A stretch of 64,000 bases of DNA from an uncultured Bacteroidales bacterium (GTDB lineage: Bacteria > Bacteroidota > Bacteroidia > Bacteroidales > Paludibacteraceae): positions 1 through 64,000 of the forward strand of contig CACZFM010000001.1 of the NCBI GenBank assembly GCA_902780495.1. Reading direction: 5' to 3'. Both the position numbers and the translations under genes were made by a program. Below are positions 1 to 8,324 of this stretch, one piece after another. The notes beneath the pieces were generated by a model. It ran no database searches and was not told the DNA's origin. It saw only the letters and a list, made by a program, of their open reading frames with translations. Numbering within the stretch: position 1 is the first letter of the stretch; every line of letters begins with the position of its first letter.

Positions 1-708
1 GACAACAGACTGAACGCCAAAACGTTGGGACTCAACGCAAACGAGGCAAGCGTTCTTGCAGTAATCACCAAATGTACCCAATCGGGCAAAGGGTGGTACG
101 CGGATATAGATGCGTTAGCCGACGCGTTGGAGTTCAGTGTGTCGTCAAAAACGGTTGGCAGAGCGGTAAAAAAACTTATCGATATGGGGCTTGTGGAGAA
201 GAGACAAAATGTCCTTTACGCGCAGACAAATTGTCCAAAATCAGAGACAAATTGTCCAAAAATCGGGACAAATTGTCCTTCCCCCACACCCCCTATATAT
301 AAAGAAAATATAAAAGAAATGGAAAAAGAAAATAATTACGCGCGTGCGCAAAGACGCACAGCGCAAGCCCCGACTCCCGATTCTTTTGATGAATTATTGA
401 AAGCATTTACGCTTCGCGTGGGAGATATCAAATTAGCCGATAGTCTGCGCGATGAATGTCTACGCACCTGGCGTTCGGAACAATACCCTGATTGGAAAAA
501 GAAAATGCTCATTCAGAAGGTGCAAAGCGGCGAATGGATAAAACCACGCTTGGACTGGTTGCTGGCTGACTTTGACCCCAAGCCGGAGAACTGGAACGGG
601 CGTGAGTTGGAGAAAGATGTGGCGTACGTGACTGCCAAATTCAACGGCAAATGGGGCACGTACACACAACAAGATGTCGAACTGTTTGGATTGGAGGTAA
701 AGAATTAG
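1..708 (+). CDS. Winged-helix DNA-binding protein, 5'-truncated by window edge
   Basis: The frame is open from base 1, so the true start probably lies outside the window; the first possible start inside is a TTG at 25. Residues from about 1 to 70 of the TTG-started form look like a winged helix, with a recognition-helix pattern 'SSKTVGRAVKKLIDMGLVEK' followed by a wing. Next comes a low-complexity stretch in which 'TNCPK' occurs three times (about residues 68-85), then an Arg/Glu-rich helical C-terminal part. The arrangement resembles replication-initiator or helix-turn-helix proteins of Bacteroidota mobile elements and prophages. It heads a run of small element-like genes. The exact function is not recognised; DNA binding is inferred from the N-terminus only. 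Confidence 0.6.
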   Translation, partial: DNRLNAKTLGLNANEASVLAVITKCTQSGKGWYADIDALADALEFSVSSKTVGRAVKKLIDMGLVEKRQNVLYAQTNCPKSETNCPKIGTNCPSPTPPIYKENIKEMEKENNYARAQRRTAQAPTPDSFDELLKAFTLRVGDIKLADSLRDECLRTWRSEQYPDWKKKMLIQKVQSGEWIKPRLDWLLADFDPKPENWNGRELEKDVAYVTAKFNGKWGTYTQQDVELFGLEVKN

Positions 709-710
709 CG

Positions 711-768
711 ATTTAAGATTTCAAGTTTCAAATTTCAAGTTTCAAATTTCAGATTTAAGATTTAAGAG
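711..768. repeat. AT-rich heptad repeat (TTTCAAG/TTTCAAA)
   Basis: Alternating 7-nt units TTTCAAG and TTTCAAA run through this gap and end in two copies of 'ATTTAAG'. A near-identical array occurs at 1978-2021. Both arrays end directly before the ATG of a small gene (771 and 2022), so they form the 5' leader of those genes. They may be translational leaders or slippage-prone spacers; no function is proven. Confidence 0.75.
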
Positions 769-770
769 TT

Positions 771-875
771 ATGAAATACAAATTGGAATATCCGTTTCGG
801 TATATATCGGGGACGGTGTCACGCAAAAGATTAGCTGACGGTTCGGTCGTTAAAAGGAACAATGTACTTCCGTAA
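771..875 (+). CDS. Small 34-residue protein, possible shortened member of the SG/GK family
   Basis: An ATG at 771 directly after the heptad repeat opens a 34-codon frame ending with TAA at 873. The product contains 'YPFRYISGTVSRKR', which matches in spacing the N-terminal pattern 'F-x-D-P-I-x-x-x-(S/T)-G' of the genes at 1014 and 2270. It may therefore be a short or degraded paralogue of that family. No signal peptide or membrane segment is visible. Confidence is limited by its length; the support is its position and the shared pattern. Confidence 0.35.
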   Translation: MKYKLEYPFRYISGTVSRKRLADGSVVKRNNVLP

Positions 876-1013
876 GACCTATCCCCAAAGACGTTGTGAA
901 GAATGCGATTAGAAGGTTCTCGTAAGATGGTCGCGTGATGGTGGCGAAACAACCACGCCACCCCTGCAACCCAAACAAGAAAAAACGACAAACAACAAAA
1001 ACCCAAAACAGAC

Positions 1014-1283
1014 ATGGCAAAAGTGGAATTTTCCGACCCCATCGCCTCGGTGACCGGCATCGTGCTACATAGCGACCCATACTACTTCCGGCGCTATCCC
1101 GCCCGAAACGGGCAGACCCTGCACATCGTGCAAAGCCGTCCCGACCGGTCACGCCATCAAGCCACCAGCGCCGAAGCCGCCAACCGAAGACTGTTCGGCG
1201 AACGATTCGGCAAAGAAAAACACAGAGAACATGTGGCAGAAACGATGAGAGGACAAACAGAAATAGAATTTACAGACATCTAA
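1014..1283 (+). CDS. Small basic protein of the SG/GK-pattern family
   Basis: This 89-residue protein begins 'MAKVEFSDPIASVTG' and is rich in Arg and His. The start matches in layout that of the gene at 2270 ('MSKVKFLDPIDHISG') and, more loosely, that of the gene at 1632 ('MAKIKLHGMFARIMGK'). I infer a family of short proteins made by local duplication. The Arg/Lys content would suit nucleic-acid or virion binding, but I do not recognise a named domain. It sits in a tandem of small same-strand genes. No own promoter was identified. Confidence 0.6.
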   Translation: MAKVEFSDPIASVTGIVLHSDPYYFRRYPARNGQTLHIVQSRPDRSRHQATSAEAANRRLFGERFGKEKHREHVAETMRGQTEIEFTDI

Positions 1284-1290
1284 AAAACGT

Positions 1291-1431
1291 ATGAAAACAA
1301 GTAACAAAATCCCAATATCCGTGCTTTGCGCCCGCCTTCAGGCCATCGAACACTATGCCAATCCCCAACGTGCGTTCAATGAACTGCTGCTAAGGCTGGC
1401 TGTCGGTGAACGATGCCAAAAGCTTTTCTGA
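1291..1431 (+). CDS. Small 46-residue hypothetical protein
   Basis: An ATG at 1291, seven bases after the stop of the preceding gene, opens a 46-codon frame ending with TGA at 1429. The product is amphipathic with a helical C-terminal half ('NPQRAFNELLLRLAVGE') and no signal peptide or membrane segment. Tight spacing suggests co-transcription with the gene at 1014. I do not recognise the family. It is a plausible real small gene. Confidence 0.45.
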   Translation: MKTSNKIPISVLCARLQAIEHYANPQRAFNELLLRLAVGERCQKLF

Positions 1432-1492
1432 ATACGCAGGATATGACCTGCTGCGAAAATAATCAGTTTTCTTAATGGAATAAAGGCGAAAA

Positions 1493-1524
1493 TTTGGCAG
1501 GGTGCGTGAAAAGCAGTAATTTTG
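1493..1524 (+). promoter_or_regulatory. Bacteroidota-type promoter for the 1632 gene
   Basis: TTTG at 1493-1496 is followed after 20 nt by TAATTTTG at 1517-1524, matching the Bacteroidota housekeeping consensus. It would start transcription near 1531, giving a leader of about 100 nt before the ATG at 1632. The gap 1432-1631 holds nothing else I can identify. Confidence 0.75.
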
Positions 1525-1631
1525 CAGCGTGATTGCTTCGCAGTTTATTGCAAAGCGGTTTATACGAAAAGAAACCTGCGTCCATGCAGGGAAATAAACA
1601 TACATTATTAACCAACCTAAATTTTAACAAG

Positions 1632-1952
1632 ATGGCAAAAATCAAATTGCATGGTATGTTTGCCCGCATCATGGGCAAATTCAACCGCTCGGAAGTGCTG
1701 TACTTCAAGCGTTGTCAATGCGGTCAGGAACAGTTGGGCGTGGACCTGCTCAATCCGTCCAAAGCCAATCACGCGAAAAACATTCTCGCACAGAACGCCC
1801 TGAAAAGCGCCGTTCAGGCTGCAAAAGCCGCTTTGGCCGATGCAGAGCAACGTACGGCACTGGAGAACGGCTTCAATGGACAGAAAAAATACCGCACACT
1901 GTTCACCTACGCAGTGGCACAGAAGTATGTGAAGCCGAATTTTGGAGAGTGA
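1632..1952 (+). CDS. Small basic Bacteroidota protein of the SG/GK-pattern family
   Basis: The frame is open further upstream, but the natural start is the ATG at 1632, beyond the promoter at 1493-1524 and a typical A-rich leader. The 106-residue product begins 'MAKIKLHGMFARIMGKFN', then continues 'SEVLYFKRCQCGQEQLGVD' and an Ala-rich amphipathic helix. Similar short proteins, in which a conserved Gly-Lys follows a beta-strand and the tail is helical, occur in Bacteroidota mobile regions. The function is unknown. The protein is Lys/Arg-rich and lacks a signal peptide, so it is probably cytoplasmic. Confidence 0.6.
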   Translation: MAKIKLHGMFARIMGKFNRSEVLYFKRCQCGQEQLGVDLLNPSKANHAKNILAQNALKSAVQAAKAALADAEQRTALENGFNGQKKYRTLFTYAVAQKYVKPNFGE

Positions 1953-1977
1953 AGAGCTAAGAGTTAAGAGTGAAGAG

Positions 1978-2021
1978 TGAAGATTTCAAATTTCAAGTTT
2001 CAAATTTCAAGTTTCAAATTT
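1978..2021. repeat. Second AT-rich heptad repeat
   Basis: TTTCAAA and TTTCAAG units alternate up to the base before the ATG at 2022. The preceding bases (1953-1977) are a different purine-rich repeat of the form 'AAGAG(C/T)(T/G)AAGAGTTAAGAG'. It is the counterpart of the array at 711-768 and shows that the leader, not just the gene, is duplicated here. Confidence 0.75.
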
Positions 2022-2228
2022 ATGAACAACACACAGATTTACAAAATCGTGGAGACGATTACTATTGCGCTGCTGACATGCTGCGCCGTGGCACTGGGAC
2101 TGACCTCGTGCAAAGCATGGAGAACCATCTCCACTACCGCGACCTACAGCCAATCAACTGACAGCACCAAGACTTCCGCCACTATCGTAACAAAAACCGT
2201 GGAGGAATATCAAGGCGCTAAAAAGTAA
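2022..2228 (+). CDS. Small putative lipoprotein, smalltalk-like
   Basis: An ATG at 2022 directly after the heptad repeat gives a 68-residue protein. Residues 8-29 form a hydrophobic helix ending in 'LGLTSCKAW', a lipobox-like Cys at about residue 30. A Ser/Thr-rich tail follows. The N-terminal half resembles the very short 'smalltalk' proteins of Bacteroidota, which have the same basic, hydrophobic, '(L/V)G(L/V)(T/S)SC' layout, although this one is longer. It is probably inner- or outer-membrane anchored. The assignment to the smalltalk group is inference from pattern only. Confidence 0.55.
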   Translation: MNNTQIYKIVETITIALLTCCAVALGLTSCKAWRTISTTATYSQSTDSTKTSATIVTKTVEEYQGAKK

Positions 2229-2269
2229 AAACCTATTTATCAACCATTAAACCTCAAACCTTCAACATT

Positions 2270-2602
2270 ATGAGCAAAGTAAAGTTTTTAGACCCGATAG
2301 ACCATATTTCGGGCAAGTTGAGCGCCAAGACGCGCGTAACGTATTGTCACCGTGAGGCTTCCAAACGAAACTTCACCCAAATCCGCGGAAAGCGTAACCT
2401 CGAAAACTATCCGTACACTGCAAAAGAGTTGGCGCAACAGTTGCGGTTCAAGACCGTTGCCGCCGCTGTCCGTCAGCGTATTAACGGTCCTACGCGTGAG
2501 CAGGACTTGATAGCGTACCACGCTTCCGGCTATGCGGGCACATTCCGTCAGTGGCTGTTCCAGCAAGAGTTGGCGGCGTATGACGCACAACAAGGGGAGT
2601 AA
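2270..2602 (+). CDS. SG/GK-pattern family protein, longest local member
   Basis: This 110-residue basic protein begins 'MSKVKFLDPIDHISGKLS', aligning with the start of the gene at 1014. The middle part is rich in Arg/Lys and Tyr. The C-terminal half, with 'AVRQRINGPTREQDLIAYHA' and 'GTFRQWLFQQELAAYDA', is predicted helical. It has no membrane segment. A structural or packaging role in a mobile element is possible but unproven. It is the last gene of the element-like block before the mre operon. Confidence 0.6.
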   Translation: MSKVKFLDPIDHISGKLSAKTRVTYCHREASKRNFTQIRGKRNLENYPYTAKELAQQLRFKTVAAAVRQRINGPTREQDLIAYHASGYAGTFRQWLFQQELAAYDAQQGE

Positions 2603-2743
2603 GCTCCGCAAAAGTGATCTTTGATGTATTGAAAAATTTGTAGTACCTTCGGACGCCGCCTTTCATTGGTCCCCAACAACCATCCCCGCAGCAATGAAAT
2701 TCCCCCGAACATACGTTCGCACCCTGCGGGACATACACAGAGA

Positions 2744-2883
2744 TATTTTTCTATCTTTTTTGTTAACGCTTTGCGTTCTGTTTTTATGCCGTCAGCTGCT
2801 GCGCCTTATGCAAGCATAGACACAACAACTGACAACACAAAAACAATGAAAGTATTCATCTCAACAAAAAAGATAGAAAAATA
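2744..2883. repeat. Perfect 21-nt inverted repeat pair upstream of mreB
   Basis: Bases 2744-2764 and 2863-2883 are exact reverse complements (arm core CTATCTTTTTTG), separated by 98 nt. The right arm ends immediately before the TTTG of the mreB promoter. The enclosed 98 nt contain no promoter consensus that I can find. Options include a remnant small transposable element, an invertible segment, or a regulatory hairpin. The rest of the gap 2603-2964 shows nothing else. Confidence 0.8.
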
Positions 2884-2915
2884 TTTGCATATGTGCAATT
2901 TTTGTAGTAATTTTG
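2884..2915 (+). promoter_or_regulatory. Promoter of the mreB-rodA operon
   Basis: TTTG at 2884-2887, a 20-nt spacer and TAATTTTG at 2908-2915 match the Bacteroidota consensus. Transcription would begin near 2922, about 43 nt before the mreB ATG. The right arm of the 21-nt inverted repeat abuts the upstream element. Confidence 0.85.
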
Positions 2916-2964
2916 CGCGATTTTATCAATTATCCGACTAAAACCAATTAATAGCGACAAAACA

Positions 2965-3984
2965 ATGGGTCTTTTTTCATTAACACAGGAGATTGCCATC
3001 GACCTTGGCACCGCCAACACCATCATCATCCATAATGACAAGGTGGTCGTAGATGAACCGTCTGTAGTAGCCATCAATGCTGCGGACAACAAACTGGTAG
3101 CCGTAGGTCGCAAGGCACAACAAATGATAGGTAAGGGCGGTAACCTCATTCGTACCATCCGTCCTCTCCGCGACGGTGTGATTGCCGACTTCTATGCCTG
3201 CGAAATGATGATACGCGGCATGATTCAGATGATTCCCAAGCAGACGACACTCTTCACACCGAATCTGCGCATGGTGGTTTGTATCCCATCCGGTTCGACC
3301 GAAGTGGAGATACGTGCCGTTCGTGACAGTAGCGAACATGCAGGCGGCCGTGACGTGTATATGATTTACGAGCCGATGGCAGCCGCCATCGGTATGGGCA
3401 TAGACGTGGAAAGTCCGGAAGGATGTATGGTGGTGGATATAGGTGGCGGTACTACTGAGATTGCCGTTATCTCGCTGGGCGGTATCGTGGCAAACAAGTC
3501 CATCAAGACGGCAGGTGATGATTTCAATGCGGATATCATCGAATATATGGGTCGCATCCACAATCTGCGTATTGACGAGCCTACCGCCGAACGCATCAAG
3601 ATAGCCGTTGGTTCTGCTCTTCCGGAACTGGATGAGCCGTTGGAAGACTACATCGTGATAGGTCCGAACAAAGTGACCGCTCTTCCGCTGCAAGTTCCCG
3701 TGAGCTATCAGGAAATAGCCCACTGCCTGGAAAAGAGTATCGCCAAGGTGGAAAACGCCGTGTTGCAAGCTCTGGAATCGACTCCGTCGGAGTTGTATGC
3801 CGATATCGTGAAACGCGGAATCTATCTGGCGGGTGGCGGTGCCCTGCTGCATGGTTTGGCAAAGCGCCTCACCGACAAGATAACCATCCCGTTCCATGTG
3901 GCCGAAGACCCGTTGCACTCTGTGGCCCGCGGAACAGGTATCGCTCTGAAGAATGTGCATAATTTTGCCTTCCTAATCCGCTGA
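2965..3984 (+). CDS. mreB: Rod shape-determining protein MreB
   Basis: This bacterial actin homologue polymerises under the inner membrane and guides lateral peptidoglycan synthesis. The 339-residue length is typical. The phosphate-1 loop 'DLGTANT' lies near residue 13, the second phosphate loop 'VVDIGGGTTE' near 156, and the adenosine motif 'YLAGGGALL' near 288. The short amphipathic N-terminus 'MGLFSLTQEIAIDLG' would touch the membrane. It is the first gene of a five-gene elongasome operon, with its own promoter 50 nt upstream and mreC starting nine bases after its stop. Confidence 0.97.
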   Translation: MGLFSLTQEIAIDLGTANTIIIHNDKVVVDEPSVVAINAADNKLVAVGRKAQQMIGKGGNLIRTIRPLRDGVIADFYACEMMIRGMIQMIPKQTTLFTPNLRMVVCIPSGSTEVEIRAVRDSSEHAGGRDVYMIYEPMAAAIGMGIDVESPEGCMVVDIGGGTTEIAVISLGGIVANKSIKTAGDDFNADIIEYMGRIHNLRIDEPTAERIKIAVGSALPELDEPLEDYIVIGPNKVTALPLQVPVSYQEIAHCLEKSIAKVENAVLQALESTPSELYADIVKRGIYLAGGGALLHGLAKRLTDKITIPFHVAEDPLHSVARGTGIALKNVHNFAFLIR

Positions 3985-3993
3985 TAAAGGGCT

Positions 3994-4821
3994 ATGCAAA
4001 ATCTGCTCAGATTCTTACAGCGTTATAGCAACTTCCTGCTTTTCATAGTGTTGGAAGTTGTTGCTTTATTGCTGTTTGTTCTGACGCAACCCTATCAACA
4101 TGCCCGCTTTTTCTCGGCCGCCAACGGTTTTGTTACCTCCGTTACGCAAGTGGGGGACAACATAAGCGGCTATTTTACGCTGACCCGTGTCAACCGCCAA
4201 TTGGCAGAGGAGAACGCCATGCTGCGTGAACAGATAGTCGGTTACCAAAGCCTGATAGAAAAGCAGGCGGAGACCGACACCACCTATCGCTATGCGCATC
4301 TGAGATGGCAGTTCACACCGGCCAAAGTGGTGGATATGCAAACTGCCACAGCGCACAACTATCTGGTTATCAACAAAGGAAGTCGCGACAATGTGCAGGA
4401 AGGACAAGGCGTGTTGTCGCATGATGGTGTTGTGGGCGTGGTGAGCAAAGTGAATACCCATTTCTCGTTGGTGGTTCCTCTCATTCATCCCAAGATGAAC
4501 TTGAGTTGCCGTATCATGCGTAACCGCCAACAGGGTTTTCTTCACTGGGACGGGCCGAGTAGCCGCTATGCCGGCCTGAACGACATAGGTCGCCATATCG
4601 AAGTGCGTGAAGGTGACACCATCGTCACCAGCGGCCTGACTGACCGTTTCCCACAAGATGTGATGGTGGGAGTAGTGGACAAAGTGACCTTGCGCGACGG
4701 AGATACCAATTACCGTATAAGCGTACGCCTCTCGACCGACTTTAGAAGTCTGGAATACGTGCAAATCATCCGCAATCCGCTGTCGGATGAACATCATGCC
4801 ATCAAACCCCAAGAGCCATGA
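3994..4821 (+). CDS. mreC: Rod shape-determining protein MreC
   Basis: MreC bridges cytoplasmic MreB and the periplasmic PBP2/RodA machine. The 275-residue product has one N-terminal membrane helix (about residues 12-32), then a coiled-coil dimerisation stretch including 'LAEENAMLREQIVGYQSL', and then the beta-barrel MreC domain, with the conserved 'NKGSRDNVQEGQGV' and a 'GDTIVTSGL' segment. The order mreB-mreC-mreD is canonical. Its stop overlaps the mreD start (ATGA at 4818-4821), implying translational coupling. Confidence 0.95.
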   Translation: MQNLLRFLQRYSNFLLFIVLEVVALLLFVLTQPYQHARFFSAANGFVTSVTQVGDNISGYFTLTRVNRQLAEENAMLREQIVGYQSLIEKQAETDTTYRYAHLRWQFTPAKVVDMQTATAHNYLVINKGSRDNVQEGQGVLSHDGVVGVVSKVNTHFSLVVPLIHPKMNLSCRIMRNRQQGFLHWDGPSSRYAGLNDIGRHIEVREGDTIVTSGLTDRFPQDVMVGVVDKVTLRDGDTNYRISVRLSTDFRSLEYVQIIRNPLSDEHHAIKPQEP

Positions 4822-5309
4822 ACATCGCCAAGAACATACTTCGCTTTGTGGTTCTGCTGATTTTGCAGGTGCTGCTCTTCAACCATCTGAACGGATGGGG
4901 TTTGTGCCATCCGTATATCTACATCATGGCTCTTATCTGTATGCCTCTGCTTCCGCGCTGGGCAGATATGCTGATTGCTTTTGCCCTCGGATTTGTGATG
5001 GATATGTTCTGCTCCTCCCTCGGCATCCATACAGCAGCCTGCGTACTGATTGCCTATCTGCGCCCGTTGTTACTGGCAAAGATGGTGCAAGACCCTGAAC
5101 GCGTGATGCAAGATGTGTCAGTGGATACAGTGGGATTGAGTCAGTTTGTGCGCCTCACGGTGGCATTGTGCCTTCTCCATCATGGCGTAGTGTTCCTGAT
5201 GGATGCATGCACGCTTTCACATTTCTGGATACTGCTGCTCCGATGGATAATCAGTTGCGCAGTTACACTCTTTGTTATCTTGGGTTACAGTACATTCCGT
5301 AAGGCATGA
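4818..5309 (+). CDS. mreD: Rod shape-determining protein MreD
   Basis: This 163-residue polytopic inner-membrane protein has about five hydrophobic helices, the normal size and make-up of MreD. It acts in the elongasome with MreC and RodA. The family is poorly conserved in sequence, so the call relies on topology and on its position between mreC and the PBP2 gene, with four-base ATGA overlaps on both sides. Confidence 0.9.
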   Translation: MNIAKNILRFVVLLILQVLLFNHLNGWGLCHPYIYIMALICMPLLPRWADMLIAFALGFVMDMFCSSLGIHTAACVLIAYLRPLLLAKMVQDPERVMQDVSVDTVGLSQFVRLTVALCLLHHGVVFLMDACTLSHFWILLLRWIISCAVTLFVILGYSTFRKA

Positions 5310-7153
5310 TCAATGACCGATACCATAACCGTTGTTCCATTGTGCTGCGAGGCATCGTTATTGCCGTTGCCTCTCTGCTTGTGCTACGCTTGTTTTATTT
5401 GCAGGTTATTGATAGTTCCAAAGTGGATAAAGCCGACCGTAATGCCCTGTATCGGCAGACTATCTATCCGTCACGCGGACTAATCTACGACCGCAACGGC
5501 AATCTGCTGGTGTTCAACCAGTCCGTTTACGATGTGATGCTGACTTTCAAAGAGATGGGGCAAGACTTCGACACACTGGGTTTCTGCAAGGTTATGCGCA
5601 TCACGCGCCAAGATTTCGAAAACCGCCTGAACGAAATATCCGACCGAAACCGTAACCGCGGTTTCTCCAAACTGACACCGCAAGTGTTTATGAGCCTGCT
5701 ATCGAAAGAAGATGTGTCGGTGCTACAAGAATCGTTGTTCAGTTTTCCCGGAGTGGCCATCCGTGAACGAACGGTGCGCGACTATACCTATCAGGCGGCT
5801 GCCCATGTGTTAGGCAATGTGGGCGAAGTCAATCAGAACGACCTTGACCGTGACCCGTATTATGCACGCGGCGACTATTCCGGCAGAGATGGTATAGAGC
5901 GTTGCTATGAGAAGATATTGCGTGGCACGAAAGGCGTTGAAGTCTTGATGCGCGATGCACACGGCCGCATACAAGGCAGTTACCATGACGGCGAATTGGA
6001 CAGGCAACCGCAATCCGGCACGGATATTCAACTCACATTGGATATTCGTGTACAGATGTTGGCGGAACAACTGCTGCAAGGCAAAAAGGGCAGTGCCGTG
6101 GCCATCGAACCTAAAACGGGAGAAATACTTGCGCTGGTTTCTTCTCCTGCCTGGGACCCTAAACAATTGGTGGGGCGTCCTCGTTCAAAGAATTACAATG
6201 TATTGTTGAACGACAAGCATAAGCCTCTCCTCAATCGTGCTATACAAGCCCAATATCCTCCGGGCTCGACCTTCAAACTCATTCAGTCGCTGGTAGGTTT
6301 GCAAGCCGGTGTGCTGAACGAACATACGATGTATCCGTGTTCCGGCAAGGAATCAACGCCCATCAAATGTACGCACCACCACGGTTCGCCCGTTGATTTG
6401 GAATCCGCCATAGAGCAATCGTGCAATCCATACTACTGGCAGGCGTTCCGTGATATCCTGCAAGCCGGAGGAAGCAGTAACAGGCAACTGCACCGTAACT
6501 ACGACAAATGGCGTGAGCGGGTACTCAGTTTCGGTTTCGGAAGTGCTTTCGACACAGACATACGCAACCAGTACAAGGGCAGTATTCCTGACAGCAAGAT
6601 GTACGACCGCATCTATGGCAAAAGCGGTTGGAAAGCTATCACTATCCGTTCCCTTAGTATCGGTCAGGGTGAGATACTGGTGACCCCTCTCCAACTTGCC
6701 AATGAGGCGGCATGTATAGCCAATGGCGGTTATTTTGTGACCCCTCACCTGGCGCGACTCGGAAAAGCCGAATTAGACAGTGCAGGCGTTCCGCAAAATC
6801 AGAATGAGAAACATTATGCCCTGGTGGATGCCTGCCATTTTGATGTTGTCAAACGGGGTATGGCACGCGTAATGACCAACGGCACAGGACGACACTACGC
6901 CGTGCCGGAACTGAATATGTGCGGCAAAACAGGTACGGTGCAAAACCCACATGGCCGTGACCATGCTATCTTCATCGGCTTTGCACCATTGGAGGATCCG
7001 AAAATAGCGGTAGCCGTAGTGGTGGAGAACGCAGGCTTCGGCGCCACATGGGCAGCACCTGTTGCTACAATGATGATGGAACAATATCTCACCGATACGG
7101 TGGCACGAACCGATTTGTATAACCGCATAAGCACAACCCAACTCATCAATTAA
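5306..7153 (+). CDS. mrdA: Penicillin-binding protein 2 (elongation transpeptidase)
   Basis: This class B PBP cross-links peptidoglycan during cell elongation. The 615-residue protein has an N-terminal membrane anchor (about residues 14-33), a PBP dimerisation domain and a transpeptidase domain. The catalytic serine lies in 'YPPGSTFKL', the SxN motif in 'EQSCNPY', and the KTG box in 'CGKTGTVQNP'. It follows mreD with an ATGA overlap and precedes rodA by two bases, the standard partner arrangement of PBP2 with its SEDS glycosyltransferase. Confidence 0.96.
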   Translation: MINDRYHNRCSIVLRGIVIAVASLLVLRLFYLQVIDSSKVDKADRNALYRQTIYPSRGLIYDRNGNLLVFNQSVYDVMLTFKEMGQDFDTLGFCKVMRITRQDFENRLNEISDRNRNRGFSKLTPQVFMSLLSKEDVSVLQESLFSFPGVAIRERTVRDYTYQAAAHVLGNVGEVNQNDLDRDPYYARGDYSGRDGIERCYEKILRGTKGVEVLMRDAHGRIQGSYHDGELDRQPQSGTDIQLTLDIRVQMLAEQLLQGKKGSAVAIEPKTGEILALVSSPAWDPKQLVGRPRSKNYNVLLNDKHKPLLNRAIQAQYPPGSTFKLIQSLVGLQAGVLNEHTMYPCSGKESTPIKCTHHHGSPVDLESAIEQSCNPYYWQAFRDILQAGGSSNRQLHRNYDKWRERVLSFGFGSAFDTDIRNQYKGSIPDSKMYDRIYGKSGWKAITIRSLSIGQGEILVTPLQLANEAACIANGGYFVTPHLARLGKAELDSAGVPQNQNEKHYALVDACHFDVVKRGMARVMTNGTGRHYAVPELNMCGKTGTVQNPHGRDHAIFIGFAPLEDPKIAVAVVVENAGFGATWAAPVATMMMEQYLTDTVARTDLYNRISTTQLIN

Positions 7154-7155
7154 CC

Positions 7156-8307
7156 ATGCTCAATCAGCGTAACTCAATATGGTCAGGAATAGATTGGATA
7201 ACCGTCGGAATGTTCCTTGCACTATGTATCATAGGCTGGGTGAATATTTACGCGGCAGGCTATTCGTTTGAGCATGAGAGTTCCATTGTCTCTTGGTCCA
7301 ATCGCGCAGGAAAACAGTTCGTGTGGATTATCACCGCTTTGTTAATGGGATTGATTATCATATTGATAGACGAACATACCTATCAGATTCTGGGCTATTG
7401 GTTTTATGGAATAATGATTCTTATTCTATTAGCTACGCCTGTTCTGGCACATGATATCAAGGGTTCCCTTTCGTGGATTTCTTTGGGACCCGTATCTATC
7501 CAACCGGCAGAGTTTGCCAAGTGCTTTACGGCAATAGCAGTTGCCAAATATATGGGGCGCTATGGCTATGAGGTGAAGGGATGGAAAGATTTGGTGGTTC
7601 CTTTCCTGTTGATAGGTGTGCCGATGTTTATTATTATGGTTTTGCAAGATGAGACAGGGTCGGCGTTGGTGTTTGGAGCATTTCTTTTTGTTTTCTATCG
7701 TCAGGGCATGACCGGCAAGTTCTTGCTTTTCGGAGCCATAGCTGTTTTAGTGGGAGTATTGGTGCTGAAACTGCAAATCATTCCGGACAACTGGATAGAT
7801 ATGGTGCTGCAACCTCACCAGCGCAGCCGTATCGAAGTGCTGTTAGGTATAAAAGATGACCCGCGTGGAGCAGGCTATAATGTGGCGCAATCGCTCATCG
7901 CCATCGGGTCGGGACGCTTTTTCGGGAAAGGTTTCCTGCAGGGAACACAAACGAAACTGAATTTTGTGCCGGAGCAAGATACAGACTTCATTTTCTGTAC
8001 GATAGGTGAAGAATGGGGATTCTTCGGTTCTGCTTTTGTGGTGCTGTTGTATATGGCTTTTATTCTGCGGCTTATCACACTTGCAGAAAGGCAACGGGAC
8101 ATGTTCTCGCAAGTCTATGCGTATGCCGTTGCCTGTATATTTTTGGTGCATCTCACCATCAATGTAGGTATGGTTCTGGGCATTATGCCCGTCATCGGAA
8201 TACCGTTACCGTTCTTCAGTTACGGTGGTTCGTCCTTATGGGGATTTACGTTGCTGCTGTTTATTCTGATAAGGTTGGACGCGTCCCGTATCAACAAAAT
8301 GCTTTAA
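7156..8307 (+). CDS. rodA: SEDS peptidoglycan glycosyltransferase RodA
   Basis: RodA polymerises lipid II into glycan strands alongside PBP2. The 383-residue product has about ten membrane helices. It also has SEDS signatures: 'EQDTDFIFCTIGEEWGF' in the large periplasmic loop and a 'PFFSYGGSS' motif near the C-terminus. It is the final gene of the operon and converges with kdsD. Only 17 bases separate the two stops, and no clear terminator is visible there. Confidence 0.96.
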   Translation: MLNQRNSIWSGIDWITVGMFLALCIIGWVNIYAAGYSFEHESSIVSWSNRAGKQFVWIITALLMGLIIILIDEHTYQILGYWFYGIMILILLATPVLAHDIKGSLSWISLGPVSIQPAEFAKCFTAIAVAKYMGRYGYEVKGWKDLVVPFLLIGVPMFIIMVLQDETGSALVFGAFLFVFYRQGMTGKFLLFGAIAVLVGVLVLKLQIIPDNWIDMVLQPHQRSRIEVLLGIKDDPRGAGYNVAQSLIAIGSGRFFGKGFLQGTQTKLNFVPEQDTDFIFCTIGEEWGFFGSAFVVLLYMAFILRLITLAERQRDMFSQVYAYAVACIFLVHLTINVGMVLGIMPVIGIPLPFFSYGGSSLWGFTLLLFILIRLDASRINKML

Positions 8308-8324
8308 CAGCGCACAAATACAAT

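Noticed and set aside
1-2602. Complete prophage
   Set aside because: No terminase, capsid, integrase or lysis gene is visible; only small element-like genes can be supported.
2980-3960. 326-residue open frame opposite mreB
   Set aside because: Antisense shadow of mreB with no start signal or motif.
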